Positions 42,560 through 51,826 of a stretch of DNA of 64,000 nt are shown one piece after another (within the stretch, counting starts at the first letter, position 1; every line of letters starts with the position of its first letter). Where the stretch lies: assembly GCA_964409685.1 (NCBI GenBank), contig CAYPEJ010000008.1:62001-126000 (forward strand), read 5' to 3'. A program made the position numbers and the translations under genes. The notes below the pieces were generated by a model that saw only the letters and a list, made by a program, of their open reading frames with translations, was not told the origin of the DNA and did not search any database. Origin of the DNA: Clostridium_AI sp964409685 (GTDB lineage Bacteria > Bacillota > Clostridia > Lachnospirales > Lachnospiraceae).

Positions 42560-42561
42560 AG

Positions 42562-43221
42562 ATGAAACTAATTAAAGAAGAGTTAATCAAAGCTGGTATT
42601 GATGAAAAAGTTGCAGATGAAATTATTACAGAGCTAGGCAACTCTTATGTTACGAAAGAATCTGTTCAGAGCGATTATATCAGCAAAGAAGATGTAGGCA
42701 AATCTTACATTGATAAGAAATCACATGATTCTATAGTGACAGCAAATAACGAAAAGGTAAATGAATATGAGAATTTTGTTAAGAAGGCCATGGAATTAGT
42801 TGGTGCAGATGAAAAAGAAAAGGTATCTGATTGCTTAGATACTTTGAAAGCTAACATTAAGCAAAAAGAAAAAGACCACAAAGCAGAGATTCAACAGATT
42901 AAGCTCGATAATGCTGTACAGCTTGCGTGTACTTCCAACAAAGCACGTAATATTAAAGCTGTTATGGCCTTATTAGATACGAGCAAAGTCACTCTAGGAG
43001 ATGATGGCAAAGTTTACGGTTTAGATGAACAGTTTACAACTATCAAAGCATCAGATCCTTATCTATTTGAGACTGAAAAAGGAACAAACGGAATTAAAGG
43101 CGCCGATGCCGGTGGAGGAAATGGTGGCACTGGTGGAGAAGATAAGCCTGATTTCTCCAAAATGAGTTACGATGAACTTGTGAAATACACAAAGGAAAAT
43201 CCTGGTGTAACATTAGAGTAA
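42562..43221 (+). CDS. Capsid scaffold protein (GP20-like)
   Basis: 219 aa, mainly coiled-coil (KEKVSDCLDTLKANIKQKEKDHKAEIQQIKLDNAVQLACTSNKARN) with a Gly-rich segment near 178-190. Position between minor head and major capsid genes and composition match phage scaffold proteins. Confidence 0.8.
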   Translation: MKLIKEELIKAGIDEKVADEIITELGNSYVTKESVQSDYISKEDVGKSYIDKKSHDSIVTANNEKVNEYENFVKKAMELVGADEKEKVSDCLDTLKANIKQKEKDHKAEIQQIKLDNAVQLACTSNKARNIKAVMALLDTSKVTLGDDGKVYGLDEQFTTIKASDPYLFETEKGTNGIKGADAGGGNGGTGGEDKPDFSKMSYDELVKYTKENPGVTLE

Positions 43222-43237
43222 GAAAGGAAGATGAATA

Positions 43238-44614
43238 ATGGCGAAATTTAATGCAAAGAGTTTTGATGAAAACGTGTTTGGGTTCTATTCAAAACGCGTG
43301 CCAAGGCAAAGACTTAATCAACTGATTAAGTCAAAGGTAATTAAGCCAAGTAAGGAATTGGCTGACTTATTTCATAACGCAACAGGAAGTTGCTATGCAA
43401 CACGTCCGTTTTATGGCTCATTGGAAGGAGCTGCACAAAACTATGATGGTCAAACAAATATCATACCAACATCAAGCACAAGTTATGAACAAGGTGTTGT
43501 ATGCGTTGGTAGAATGAAAGCATGGGTTGAGAAAGACTTTGCTGAAGATGTTACAAACGGTGCAGGATTCATGGATAATGTTGCTGCACAAGTAGTTGAT
43601 TACTTCGATGAATTGGATCAAGATACAATCTTATCAATTGTAAAAGGTATCTTTGCTATGACAAGTACAAAAGGACAGATTTTTGCAGCTAAACATACAT
43701 ATGATTTGTCGACTAGTGTTGATGGAATAACTGAAACAACACTAAACACAGCAATGCAAAAGGCTTGTGGTGATAAGAAAAGAAAATTTTCAGTTGTAGC
43801 AATGCATTCAACTATTTCTACAAAACTTGAAAATCTTAACTTGATTGCACACTTGAAATACACAGATAAGGACGGTATGACAAGAGAAATTGAAATGGGC
43901 ACATGGAATGGTAGACTAGTTGTTATTGACGATGCAATGCCTGTTGAGGAGGCTGTGACTACACAAGGGACAAAAGGTGTATACACTCTCACAATTTCAA
44001 CAAAAGGTGCTGTAGGTGATAAAATCACGATTGACAATGTAGAATATAAATTTTCTGATTCTACAAGTTCCGATAATCATACAATTGCAGTTGGTAGTAC
44101 ATATTCAACACAGGCTGCCGAATTAAAAACATTATTAGAAAATCAATTTGAGGATATGTTTGATGTTGCAGTTTCGAGCAATGCAATTACATTGACACAA
44201 AGAGAAGAGGGAATCGGTGCTATTCCATCAGTAGAAGTTATTAATGCCTCTAGTGGAACATTAGTAGCAAGTATTACAACAACTATAGCTGGTGTTGCAG
44301 ATGTTAAAGAAGATGTTTACACAACATACGTTTTTGGCGAGGGATTCTTTGAATTTGCTGATTGTGCTGTAGAACATCCACACGAAATGGTAAGAGATGC
44401 TATTACAAATGGCGGTCAAGATACTTTGATTGGTAGACAAAGAAAAGCATTTGCACCTTATGGCATTTCCTATACAAAGAAAGTTCAAACATCCTTATCA
44501 CCAACAGATGAAGAACTTGAAAATGGTGCTAATTGGGATTTGGTGAACGATGGAAATGGTAAGACAATTGACATGAAGTCAATCCCGATTGCTCGTATTA
44601 TTTCTAAAGGATGA
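43238..44614 (+). CDS. Major capsid protein with inserted domain
   Basis: 458 aa. HK97-fold context by position. Residues about 245-355 form a separate beta-rich insert (GVYTLTISTKGAVGDKITIDNVEYKF ... VASITTTIAG) resembling Ig- or tail-tube-like repeat domains, splitting the fold (VVIDDAMPVEEA before, DVYTTYVFGEGFFEFAD after). It makes the protein larger than usual (about 340 aa). The insert may decorate the capsid surface. Confidence 0.8.
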   Translation: MAKFNAKSFDENVFGFYSKRVPRQRLNQLIKSKVIKPSKELADLFHNATGSCYATRPFYGSLEGAAQNYDGQTNIIPTSSTSYEQGVVCVGRMKAWVEKDFAEDVTNGAGFMDNVAAQVVDYFDELDQDTILSIVKGIFAMTSTKGQIFAAKHTYDLSTSVDGITETTLNTAMQKACGDKKRKFSVVAMHSTISTKLENLNLIAHLKYTDKDGMTREIEMGTWNGRLVVIDDAMPVEEAVTTQGTKGVYTLTISTKGAVGDKITIDNVEYKFSDSTSSDNHTIAVGSTYSTQAAELKTLLENQFEDMFDVAVSSNAITLTQREEGIGAIPSVEVINASSGTLVASITTTIAGVADVKEDVYTTYVFGEGFFEFADCAVEHPHEMVRDAITNGGQDTLIGRQRKAFAPYGISYTKKVQTSLSPTDEELENGANWDLVNDGNGKTIDMKSIPIARIISKG

Positions 44615-44620
44615 TAGGTT

Positions 44621-45070
44621 ATGGATTATCTGGTAAATGAAACAGAAGAAACAAAGCAGACTGTATACGAAATAGTTGCAGTTTGCAAAAATATTAATCG
44701 AATAGATGAAACGTTGTTGCAGCGTATTGTCTTGAAGTTAATTAAATTGAAATGTGATGTAAAAGTTGAAGATAGTTTTATGTTGTGCGAGTTGGTAGAC
44801 AGTGTAGAGAATGAAATTAAGATGTTTTGTAACATTGATACCATTCCAGATAGTTGTATTCCAATAGAGATTAATATGATTTGTGGATACTTCATGAAAG
44901 ATAAAGTATCCACAGGACAGCAAGAGACAGAAACTACAATAAAAAGTATTTCTGTTGGAGACACTTCTACATCTTTTAGAACTAGCTCTAATACAACAGA
45001 CACGCTCATAGCATCATTGGTAGACGGAGGGAGGAAAAGGCTGTGTCAATTTCGCAAAGTGCGCTGGTAG
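44621..45070 (+). CDS. Head-tail connector (gp6-like)
   Basis: 149 aa. The C-terminal pattern ISVGDTSTSFRTSS and position after the capsid gene match gp6/YqbG-type connectors that sit below the portal. It overlaps the next gene by 28 bp. Confidence 0.7.
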   Translation: MDYLVNETEETKQTVYEIVAVCKNINRIDETLLQRIVLKLIKLKCDVKVEDSFMLCELVDSVENEIKMFCNIDTIPDSCIPIEINMICGYFMKDKVSTGQQETETTIKSISVGDTSTSFRTSSNTTDTLIASLVDGGRKRLCQFRKVRW

Positions 45071-45423
45071 CGAACAGGAAAGCTATAGAAAGTTTTTATG
45101 ATTCGATTTGTACAGTTATAGAGTTTCAGAAATCAAAGAATCAAGATACAAAAGCAACAGAATACTCTGAAAAAGCTGTCATAATTGGTCAGCCATGTAA
45201 GCTCTCATTCAGCATAGCAAAAGCAGTAAATCAAACTGAATCTGCTGGAATTGCACAGCAGACAGTTAAACTGTTTATAGCACCTGAACTTTCCATCAAA
45301 GCTGGTAGCAAGATATCAGTTACAAGCCTTGGCAGAACTATAGACTATACATACAGTAGTCAACCTGCCGTTTATCCAACGCACCAGGAGCTTGTTCTGG
45401 AGTTGTTTAAGGAGTATGTATAA
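45043..45423 (+). CDS. Head closure/stopper protein
   Basis: 126 aa beta-rich protein (GRTIDYTYSSQPAVYPTHQELVL), as in YqbH-like stoppers. GTG start with GGGAGG upstream. It caps the head-tail channel. Confidence 0.65.
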   Translation: MSISQSALVANRKAIESFYDSICTVIEFQKSKNQDTKATEYSEKAVIIGQPCKLSFSIAKAVNQTESAGIAQQTVKLFIAPELSIKAGSKISVTSLGRTIDYTYSSQPAVYPTHQELVLELFKEYV

Positions 45424-45878
45424 TGGGGAGAATGGGGAGATTTAATTTTAACGACTTACGAGAATTACAGCAGAAACTTAATAGCTTGCAAAATCCAGAG
45501 AAATTTGTTGAGGCGTGCACAAAGGAACTTGCAGCAAGGCTGCTGACTAAGGTTGTGAAAAGGACGCCAGTTGGACAGTACACTGATGGAAAGGTGGGAG
45601 GAACACTTAGACGTGGTTGGACAGGAAATCAAAGAGCTGCAGTAACAACGTTCGTGAACACTCTCAGCATAAGAAAAGAGGGGAGTAATTACATAATAGA
45701 TATTACAAATAATACAGAATACGCTATATATGTTGAGTATGGTCATAGAACGGCAAATCATAGAGAATGGGTGCCTGGGCAATTTATGATGACTATTTCT
45801 GAACAGGAGCTTCAACAGATGGCCCCTGCAATTTTAGAAAGAAAAATTCAAAAATACTTAGGGGGTGTGATGCATTGA
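45423..45878 (+). CDS. HK97 gp10-like tail-completion protein
   Basis: 151 aa, ATG overlapping the previous stop. HK97 gp10 pattern: RTPVGQYTDGKVGGTLRRGW, NTEYAIYVEYGHR. It joins the tail to the head. Confidence 0.75.
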   Translation: MGRMGRFNFNDLRELQQKLNSLQNPEKFVEACTKELAARLLTKVVKRTPVGQYTDGKVGGTLRRGWTGNQRAAVTTFVNTLSIRKEGSNYIIDITNNTEYAIYVEYGHRTANHREWVPGQFMMTISEQELQQMAPAILERKIQKYLGGVMH

Positions 45879-46312
45879 TAAATGAAATAATCCAGGCAAT
45901 AAGTATTGCTTTGGATGATGAATTAAACAAGCATTCCGATGTGTACGAGATTTACACAGAGGAAATCAAACAAGGTTTACAAGAGCCTTGTTTTTTTATC
46001 CAATGTATCGCTCCATCAAGTAATTTGTTTAGAGACAATCGTTATAAGAACATCAATCAGTTTTGTGTGCAGTATTTCCCAAAAGATAAACTTCATAAAC
46101 AAGCTGAGTGCAACAACATGATAGAAGAATTAAACAGCATACTGGAGTACATAACTGTAAATGATAAATTAATGCGTGGCAGTAATACTCATTCTGAGGT
46201 AGTAGGAGACGTTTTAAGCTACTTTGTGGAGTATAACTGCTTTACTATCAAGCAAGTGCAACATAATCCATACATGGAGACGTTACAAGCTAATACAAGC
46301 ATCGTGAGGTGA
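45875..46312 (+). CDS. Tail terminator protein
   Basis: 145 aa, TTG start overlapping the previous TGA. YqbJ-like composition (EIIQAISIALDDELN; PCFFIQCIAP; RDNRYKNINQFCVQYFP). Position before the sheath fits a tail terminator. Confidence 0.65.
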   Translation: MINEIIQAISIALDDELNKHSDVYEIYTEEIKQGLQEPCFFIQCIAPSSNLFRDNRYKNINQFCVQYFPKDKLHKQAECNNMIEELNSILEYITVNDKLMRGSNTHSEVVGDVLSYFVEYNCFTIKQVQHNPYMETLQANTSIVR

Positions 46313-46316
46313 TAAT

Positions 46317-46490
46317 TTGGATAGTAAAAAGAGTAAAGAAAATAAGTTCACGAAAGAACAGATTTTAAACAGTAAAAGATATGAAAGTAAGAAGGACCTT
46401 GTCAACGCAGTGCTGGATGACAATGGTTCTTTTTCTTTGTCCGAAGTTGACAAAATGATTGATTATTACTTAAAGAAAGAGGTGAGATAA
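46317..46490 (+). CDS. YqzN/YkzM-like small tail protein
   Basis: 57 aa, TTG start with GAGGTGATAAT upstream. It reads KFTKEQILNSKRYESKKDL then NAVLDDNGSFSLSEVDKMI, matching the YqzN/YkzM domain found before the sheath gene of PBSX-type elements. Confidence 0.7.
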   Translation: MDSKKSKENKFTKEQILNSKRYESKKDLVNAVLDDNGSFSLSEVDKMIDYYLKKEVR

Positions 46491-47825
46491 ATGGCATTAG
46501 GTGGAGGTACATTTACAAGTCAAAACAAAGTTCTTCCTGGTGCATACATCAACTTTATTTCTGTTAGTAGAGCAACCGCTAATGTTGGTGATCGTGGTAT
46601 AGCTACAATGCCTTTGGAATTAGACTGGGGGCAGGAAAATGAAGTGTTTATAGTGACACTGGAGGACTTCCAGAAAAACTGTAAGAAAATCTTTGGTTAT
46701 GATTATCTCAATGATAAATTAAAAGGTCTTAGAGACTTATTCCTACACTGTAAAGTACTGTATGCGTACAGACTTAATGGTGGAGGTACTAAGGCAACAA
46801 ATACATTTGCAACTGCCAAATATGGCGGTGTTAGAGGAAATGACATTAAGATTGCAATAGCCGCCAATGCGGATGATGAGGATGCATTTGATGTGTCGAC
46901 ATACTTAGATACTGTACTAGTGGATATGCAAACAGTAACATCTGCAAGTGAATTAAAGAGTAATGACTGGGTTGATTTTAAAGCAAATGCATCACTATCA
47001 GCAACTAGTGCAACCGCATTGACAGGTGGTGCTAATAAAACAGTCACCGGTGCAGAACATCAGGCTTACTTGGATGCGATTGAATCGTATACCTACAATG
47101 CAATGGGTGTTGTTACGACAGATGATACAACAAAATCTCTTTTCGTTGCATTTTGCAAGAGAATGAGAGATGAAGTAGGAGCTAAATTCCAATTAGTAAT
47201 TTACAACAAAGCCGCTGACTATGAAGGTGTAATTAACCTTAAAAACAAGTGTTTAGACGGTGCCACTACATCAGATGGAACCACTACATACCCTAATGAA
47301 GCAAATGCAGTTTACTGGCTGACTGGAGCTGAGTCAGAATGTCCAGTGAATAAGACAATTCAAAACATGAAATACGATGGAGAGTATGAGATTGATACCA
47401 AGTATATGCAAACACAGTTGAGTGCAGCGTTGACAGCAGGTGAGTTCGTATTCCATAAATCAGGTAATGAAGTCAGGGTATTGGATGACATTAACTCATT
47501 GGTAACTGTTACGGATGAAAAAGGAGAGGATTTCAAGTCAAATCAGACTATCAGAGTGTTGGATCAGATTGCTATGGATGTAGCATCCATATTCAACACT
47601 AAATACCTTGGAAACATTCCAAATGATGCAGACGGAAGAACAAGTTTCTGGCTGGATCTAGTTAAGTATTATCAGGAGTTAGAAAAGTTACGTGCAATCG
47701 AGAATTTCAATCCTGATACGTTGTCGGTGGAACAGGGAAATACACATAAATCAGTAATTGTGAGCAACCCTGTAACAGTTGTAAATGCAATGGCACAATT
47801 GTATATGACTGTCATTGTAGCGTAA
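46491..47825 (+). CDS. Tail sheath protein (XkdK-like)
   Basis: 444 aa contractile-tail sheath. The N-terminus GTFTSQNKVLPGAYINFISV and the C-terminus with DIAMDVASIFNTKYLG are typical. This places the phage among contractile-tail types. Adjacent to the tube gene. Confidence 0.9.
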   Translation: MALGGGTFTSQNKVLPGAYINFISVSRATANVGDRGIATMPLELDWGQENEVFIVTLEDFQKNCKKIFGYDYLNDKLKGLRDLFLHCKVLYAYRLNGGGTKATNTFATAKYGGVRGNDIKIAIAANADDEDAFDVSTYLDTVLVDMQTVTSASELKSNDWVDFKANASLSATSATALTGGANKTVTGAEHQAYLDAIESYTYNAMGVVTTDDTTKSLFVAFCKRMRDEVGAKFQLVIYNKAADYEGVINLKNKCLDGATTSDGTTTYPNEANAVYWLTGAESECPVNKTIQNMKYDGEYEIDTKYMQTQLSAALTAGEFVFHKSGNEVRVLDDINSLVTVTDEKGEDFKSNQTIRVLDQIAMDVASIFNTKYLGNIPNDADGRTSFWLDLVKYYQELEKLRAIENFNPDTLSVEQGNTHKSVIVSNPVTVVNAMAQLYMTVIVA

Positions 47826-47843
47826 TGGAAGGGGTGAGAACGA

Positions 47844-48314
47844 ATGTCAGTAGTAATGAATGCAGGTGATTCAATTAGCGCCAAACTGGCAAAATGCTAT
47901 GTAACAGTCTCAGGCCGACGTTACAATGCATTTAACTTTATAAAGTTTGAAGCAAAGTTTACTAAGAAGAAAGTAAAAGTGCCAATTCTAGGACAGACTG
48001 GTGCAGGTAATAAAGCCACTGGCTGGGAGGGTACGTGGTCAGCTACAATGCACTACAACACCAGTACTTATAGACAGATGATGTTGGACTATAAAAATAC
48101 AGGACAGGATGTTTATTTTGAAATCCAAGTATCAAATGAAGACCCAACATCAGCAGCTGGTAAACAGACAGTTACTTTCTTAGGATGCAACATTGACGGT
48201 GGAATTTTATCAAAGTTTGATGCATCTAGTGATGATCCATTAGATGAAGATGTAGATGGAACTTTTGAGAATTTTGAAATGCCTGACAAGTTCGAACTAT
48301 TACCAGGTATGTAA
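47844..48314 (+). CDS. Tail tube protein (XkdM-like)
   Basis: 156 aa. N-terminus NAGDSISAKLAKCYVTVSGRRYN and KKKVKVPILGQTGAGNKATGWEGTWSATMHYN are XkdM-like. It forms the inner tube under the sheath. A terminator follows. Confidence 0.9.
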   Translation: MSVVMNAGDSISAKLAKCYVTVSGRRYNAFNFIKFEAKFTKKKVKVPILGQTGAGNKATGWEGTWSATMHYNTSTYRQMMLDYKNTGQDVYFEIQVSNEDPTSAAGKQTVTFLGCNIDGGILSKFDASSDDPLDEDVDGTFENFEMPDKFELLPGM

Positions 48315-48322
48315 TTTTATTT

Positions 48323-48350
48323 AAGACACTCACTGCTGAGTGTCTTTTTT
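48323..48350 (+). terminator. Terminator after the tail tube gene
   Basis: AAGACACTCA pairs with TGAGTGTCTT around a four-base loop, then T-run. It may reduce transcription of distal tail genes. Confidence 0.85.
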
Positions 48351-48371
48351 ATGTGTTTTGGAGGGAAATTA

Positions 48372-48800
48372 ATGAGTAAATTTAGTAGATTTATGAAACA
48401 GAATAAGGTAACAAAAAAGAATGAGATGCATGCGGTCACGAAATCGTTGCCTGATGAACAAGGAAATGCGTTACAGTGGGAGTTCAGGCACATCACATCG
48501 CAGGAACATGATGCGATTAGAGACAAGTGTATGATTGATGTACCAATCACAGGTAAACCTAATGCATTCAGACCAAAACTAAACACATCTAAGTACATCA
48601 ATGAGATGATTGTAGCATCAGTAGTTGAGCCTGACTTATATAACGCAGAACTTCAGAATAGCTATGGGGTCAAAGAGCCAGGTGAATTATTATATGCTAT
48701 GGTTGATGATCCAGGTGAATATCAGACTTTAAGTTCATGGGTGCAACAATTCCAAGGATTTAAGAGTATGGAAGAGAAGGTTGATGAAGCAAAAAACTAA
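48372..48800 (+). CDS. Tail assembly chaperone (XkdN-like), short form
   Basis: 142 aa from ATG 48372 (GGAGGG upstream). XkdN-like (EFRHITSQEHDAIRDKCMIDVP). Its end carries the slippery heptamer A AAA AAC at 48791-48797 in the correct phase for -1 slippage, which makes the extended form ending at 48976. Confidence 0.85.
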   Translation: MSKFSRFMKQNKVTKKNEMHAVTKSLPDEQGNALQWEFRHITSQEHDAIRDKCMIDVPITGKPNAFRPKLNTSKYINEMIVASVVEPDLYNAELQNSYGVKEPGELLYAMVDDPGEYQTLSSWVQQFQGFKSMEEKVDEAKN

Positions 48801-48976
48801 TTTTAGAGGGGGATGGTGAAGCAAATTATGCTTACTATGCTCTTCACAAATTAAAAATTCTACCAAGTGTATTTGTTGCGATGGATGAAGAAGAAAAAGC
48901 TTTCATCATTGCATCAATACAGATACGTGTTGAAAATGAAAAGAAAGAACAGAAAAGATTAGAAAGAGGAATCTAA
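48372..48976 (+). CDS. Tail assembly chaperone, -1 frameshift long form
   Basis: A -1 shift at AAAAAAC (48791-48797) joins the first ORF to a second frame (CTA at 48797 onward) encoding 59 residues: LILEGDGEANYAYYALHK, LPSVFVAMDEEEKAF, ending LERGI at TAA 48974-48976. This is the gpG/gpGT arrangement. The second frame lacks its own start site. Confidence 0.8.
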
Positions 48977-48995
48977 GAGGGACAGGTGATAAGCT

Positions 48996-51098
48996 GTGAT
49001 ACAGACAGGTATCGAAATGCATGATGGTTTTTCATCTGTCATGTATAATATTGTAACAGCCACAGAATCGGTGATTTCTAGTGTTTATGACTTACAGCAA
49101 GCAGTTGGAGTTGATATACCAACTGGTGCATATGACAGTGTGGCGCAGGATGCATTTAGAATAGGGCAGGAGATACAGAATAACACACAGGAACAGGAAA
49201 AGTTTAATCAGACTGCCATAGATGGTGCAGGGTGTTATGACGATCTTATTGCGAATGCAATGAAATTAGTTAAGACATACGTTGGAGTGCAAACAGCGAA
49301 AAATGCATTGAAAGAGTCTGATGAACTAACACAGACAACAGCAAGACTGAACATGATGAATGATGGATTGCAGTCCACGAAAGACCTTGTAAACATGGTG
49401 TATATATCTGCACAAGATGCTAGAGGTAGTTTTTCAGATATGGCGGATGTAGTCGCTAGGTTTGGCAACAATGCCAAGGATGCATTCTCCAGCAATGCAG
49501 AAGTAATACAATTCGCTAACTTAATACAGAAGCAGATGACAATAGCAGGTGCTAGTACACAAGAAGCTGCAAATGCAGAATTGCAGTTATCACAAGCATT
49601 AGGTAGTGGTGTATTACGTGGTGATGAGTTAAATAGTATTTTTGAGCAGGCTCCTAACCTAATTCAAAATATTGCAGACTATTTGGATGTTCCAATAGGC
49701 AAGATTCGAGAAATGGCGCAGGATGGTGAATTATCTGCTAGTGTTGTCAAGGCGGCAATCTTTGCGGCCAGTGACGATATAAACAGACAGTTTGAAGAAA
49801 TGCCTATGACATGGGGGCAAGTATGGCAGAGTATGCAGAATACCGCAATAATGGCTTTTCAACCAGTGTTACAAAGATTGAATGACATGGCAAATAGCAG
49901 TAATTTTCAAACATTCGTCACATCCGCCATAGACATTATGGCAGTACTGGCAAATGTAACACTGAATATTTTTGATGCGGCTGGTTCCGTAGCTGGATTT
50001 ATTCAGAACAACTGGTCTATCATAGAGCCTTTAGTATTGGGTGTAGCTGCTGCGATGGCCATTTATCTTGGTTACTTAGCTGTGACAAATGCAATGGAGC
50101 TGATAAATAATGGTATAAAAATTGCATCGTGTGTTGCATCTTATGCGCATGCTGCGGCTACTGGCGCAGAAGTATCAGCAACTGCCGCCGCAACAGCTGC
50201 GCAGTATGGATTTAATACTGCTTTACTTGCATGTCCTATCACTTGGATACTCATCCTCATAATAGCTGTAATAGCAGTAATATATATGGTTGTTGCAGCT
50301 ATTAACAAGGCAACGAATAGCACCATATCAGCTACAGGTGTGATATGCGGTGCTATTACAACTGCAGTAGCGTTCATATGGAATACGGCAATAGGCTTGA
50401 TAAATGCTATCATCCAAAGCATTTACAATACGTTTGTACAGCCATTTATAAGTATAATAGAATGGGTTTTGAACGTATGTAACGGCGGTTTTGATAGTTT
50501 TGGTGGAGCTGTGGCTAATCTTATAGGACAGATAATTTCATGGTTCCTTAGCCTTGGTAAAGTAGTTACCAAGATTATAGATGCCATATTTGGCACAGAC
50601 TGGACATCAGAACTTAGTTCACTGCAGGATACAGTTCTCGCATGGGGTAAAAATGACAATGCTATAACATTAGATAGAAATGCCCCTGAAATAGATGCTC
50701 GTGTAAGCTATGATGATGCATGGAATGCTGGATACAGTTTCGGTGAAAAAGTTGACGAGACAGTACAGAATTTTAATGTTGGTAATCTGTTTGGAAAAAC
50801 GGACATCCCACAGGCATCAGATTACGCAGATGCTTTAAACAGTATGCCAAACTTGGCAGATACTGCTGACAGCACATCAAAAACTGCGAAATCATTAGAA
50901 GCTACATCTGAGGACTTAAAATATTTGAGAGACATTGCGGAACGTGACATAATAAACAGATTCACTACTGCTGAGATTAAAGTGGAAATGACGAATAACA
51001 ATAATATCAGCAGTGAAGTGGATGCGGATGGATTAGTGGAACATCTCAAAAACAGGCTTGAAGAGGAAATGAGTAATATGGCAGAGGGGGAACATTAA
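48996..51098 (+). CDS. Tape measure protein
   Basis: 700 aa. The tape-measure domain region (SDMADVVARFGNNAKDAF; ALGSGVLRGDELNSIFEQAPNL) is followed by several hydrophobic helices (about residues 330-500) and a coiled C-terminus. It sets tail length. A GTG start is used; GGGACAGG is upstream. Confidence 0.9.
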   Translation: MIQTGIEMHDGFSSVMYNIVTATESVISSVYDLQQAVGVDIPTGAYDSVAQDAFRIGQEIQNNTQEQEKFNQTAIDGAGCYDDLIANAMKLVKTYVGVQTAKNALKESDELTQTTARLNMMNDGLQSTKDLVNMVYISAQDARGSFSDMADVVARFGNNAKDAFSSNAEVIQFANLIQKQMTIAGASTQEAANAELQLSQALGSGVLRGDELNSIFEQAPNLIQNIADYLDVPIGKIREMAQDGELSASVVKAAIFAASDDINRQFEEMPMTWGQVWQSMQNTAIMAFQPVLQRLNDMANSSNFQTFVTSAIDIMAVLANVTLNIFDAAGSVAGFIQNNWSIIEPLVLGVAAAMAIYLGYLAVTNAMELINNGIKIASCVASYAHAAATGAEVSATAAATAAQYGFNTALLACPITWILILIIAVIAVIYMVVAAINKATNSTISATGVICGAITTAVAFIWNTAIGLINAIIQSIYNTFVQPFISIIEWVLNVCNGGFDSFGGAVANLIGQIISWFLSLGKVVTKIIDAIFGTDWTSELSSLQDTVLAWGKNDNAITLDRNAPEIDARVSYDDAWNAGYSFGEKVDETVQNFNVGNLFGKTDIPQASDYADALNSMPNLADTADSTSKTAKSLEATSEDLKYLRDIAERDIINRFTTAEIKVEMTNNNNISSEVDADGLVEHLKNRLEEEMSNMAEGEH

Positions 51099-51811
51099 TG
51101 TATAAGATGTATATAAATGGTATCTTATTTCCTGTAACTCCATCTAAAATTGTCATTAAAACCAAAAATCAAAACAAGACAATTAACCTCATCGATGAAG
51201 GCGAGGTTAATTTATTGAAAGATACTGGTTTAATGGAAGTGCAGATTGACAAGCTGCTAATACCTAACCATCATTATCCTTTTGCCGTATACACCGGTGT
51301 ATTCCATCGAGCAAAGTATTATTTGGATAAACTCACAGCATGGAAAGCATCTGGCAAATCTGTGACATTTTTATTTGTACGCAAGTCACCAAATAAAATT
51401 GACTTTGGCAGTACAAGAATTAAAGCATCTATAGAGGAACTGCAGTTTACTGAGGACACAGGGAATGGCATGGATGTAGAAGTCAAACTAACACTTAAGC
51501 AGTATAAAGATGTAGGCATAAAGAAACTTGTACGCAAAAAGAAAAAGTCATCCAGTAATGGCAGTAAAAAAACAACCGTAACAGTTAAGAAGCACAGAGC
51601 ATCAAAATCTATAGCAAAGTCTTACACAGTAGTTAAGGGTGACTGTCTCATAAAGATAGCGAAATCACAATTAAATGACTCTGGCAGATGGAGAGAAATC
51701 TATACGTTAAATAAAAACATAATAGAATCAAATGCTAAGAAACACGGAAGAAAGTCATCCAGTGATGGATGGTGGATTTATCCTGGCACTAAATTAAAAT
51801 TGCCTAAATAG
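51098..51811 (+). CDS. LysM tail protein (XkdP-like)
   Basis: 237 aa, ATG overlapping the previous stop. Basic linker then C-terminal LysM domain (SYTVVKGDCLIKIAKSQL ... WWIYPGTKLKLP), as in XkdP, binding peptidoglycan in the baseplate. Confidence 0.88.
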   Translation: MYKMYINGILFPVTPSKIVIKTKNQNKTINLIDEGEVNLLKDTGLMEVQIDKLLIPNHHYPFAVYTGVFHRAKYYLDKLTAWKASGKSVTFLFVRKSPNKIDFGSTRIKASIEELQFTEDTGNGMDVEVKLTLKQYKDVGIKKLVRKKKKSSSNGSKKTTVTVKKHRASKSIAKSYTVVKGDCLIKIAKSQLNDSGRWREIYTLNKNIIESNAKKHGRKSSSDGWWIYPGTKLKLPK

Positions 51812-51826
51812 TTGGAGGTGGATGTA

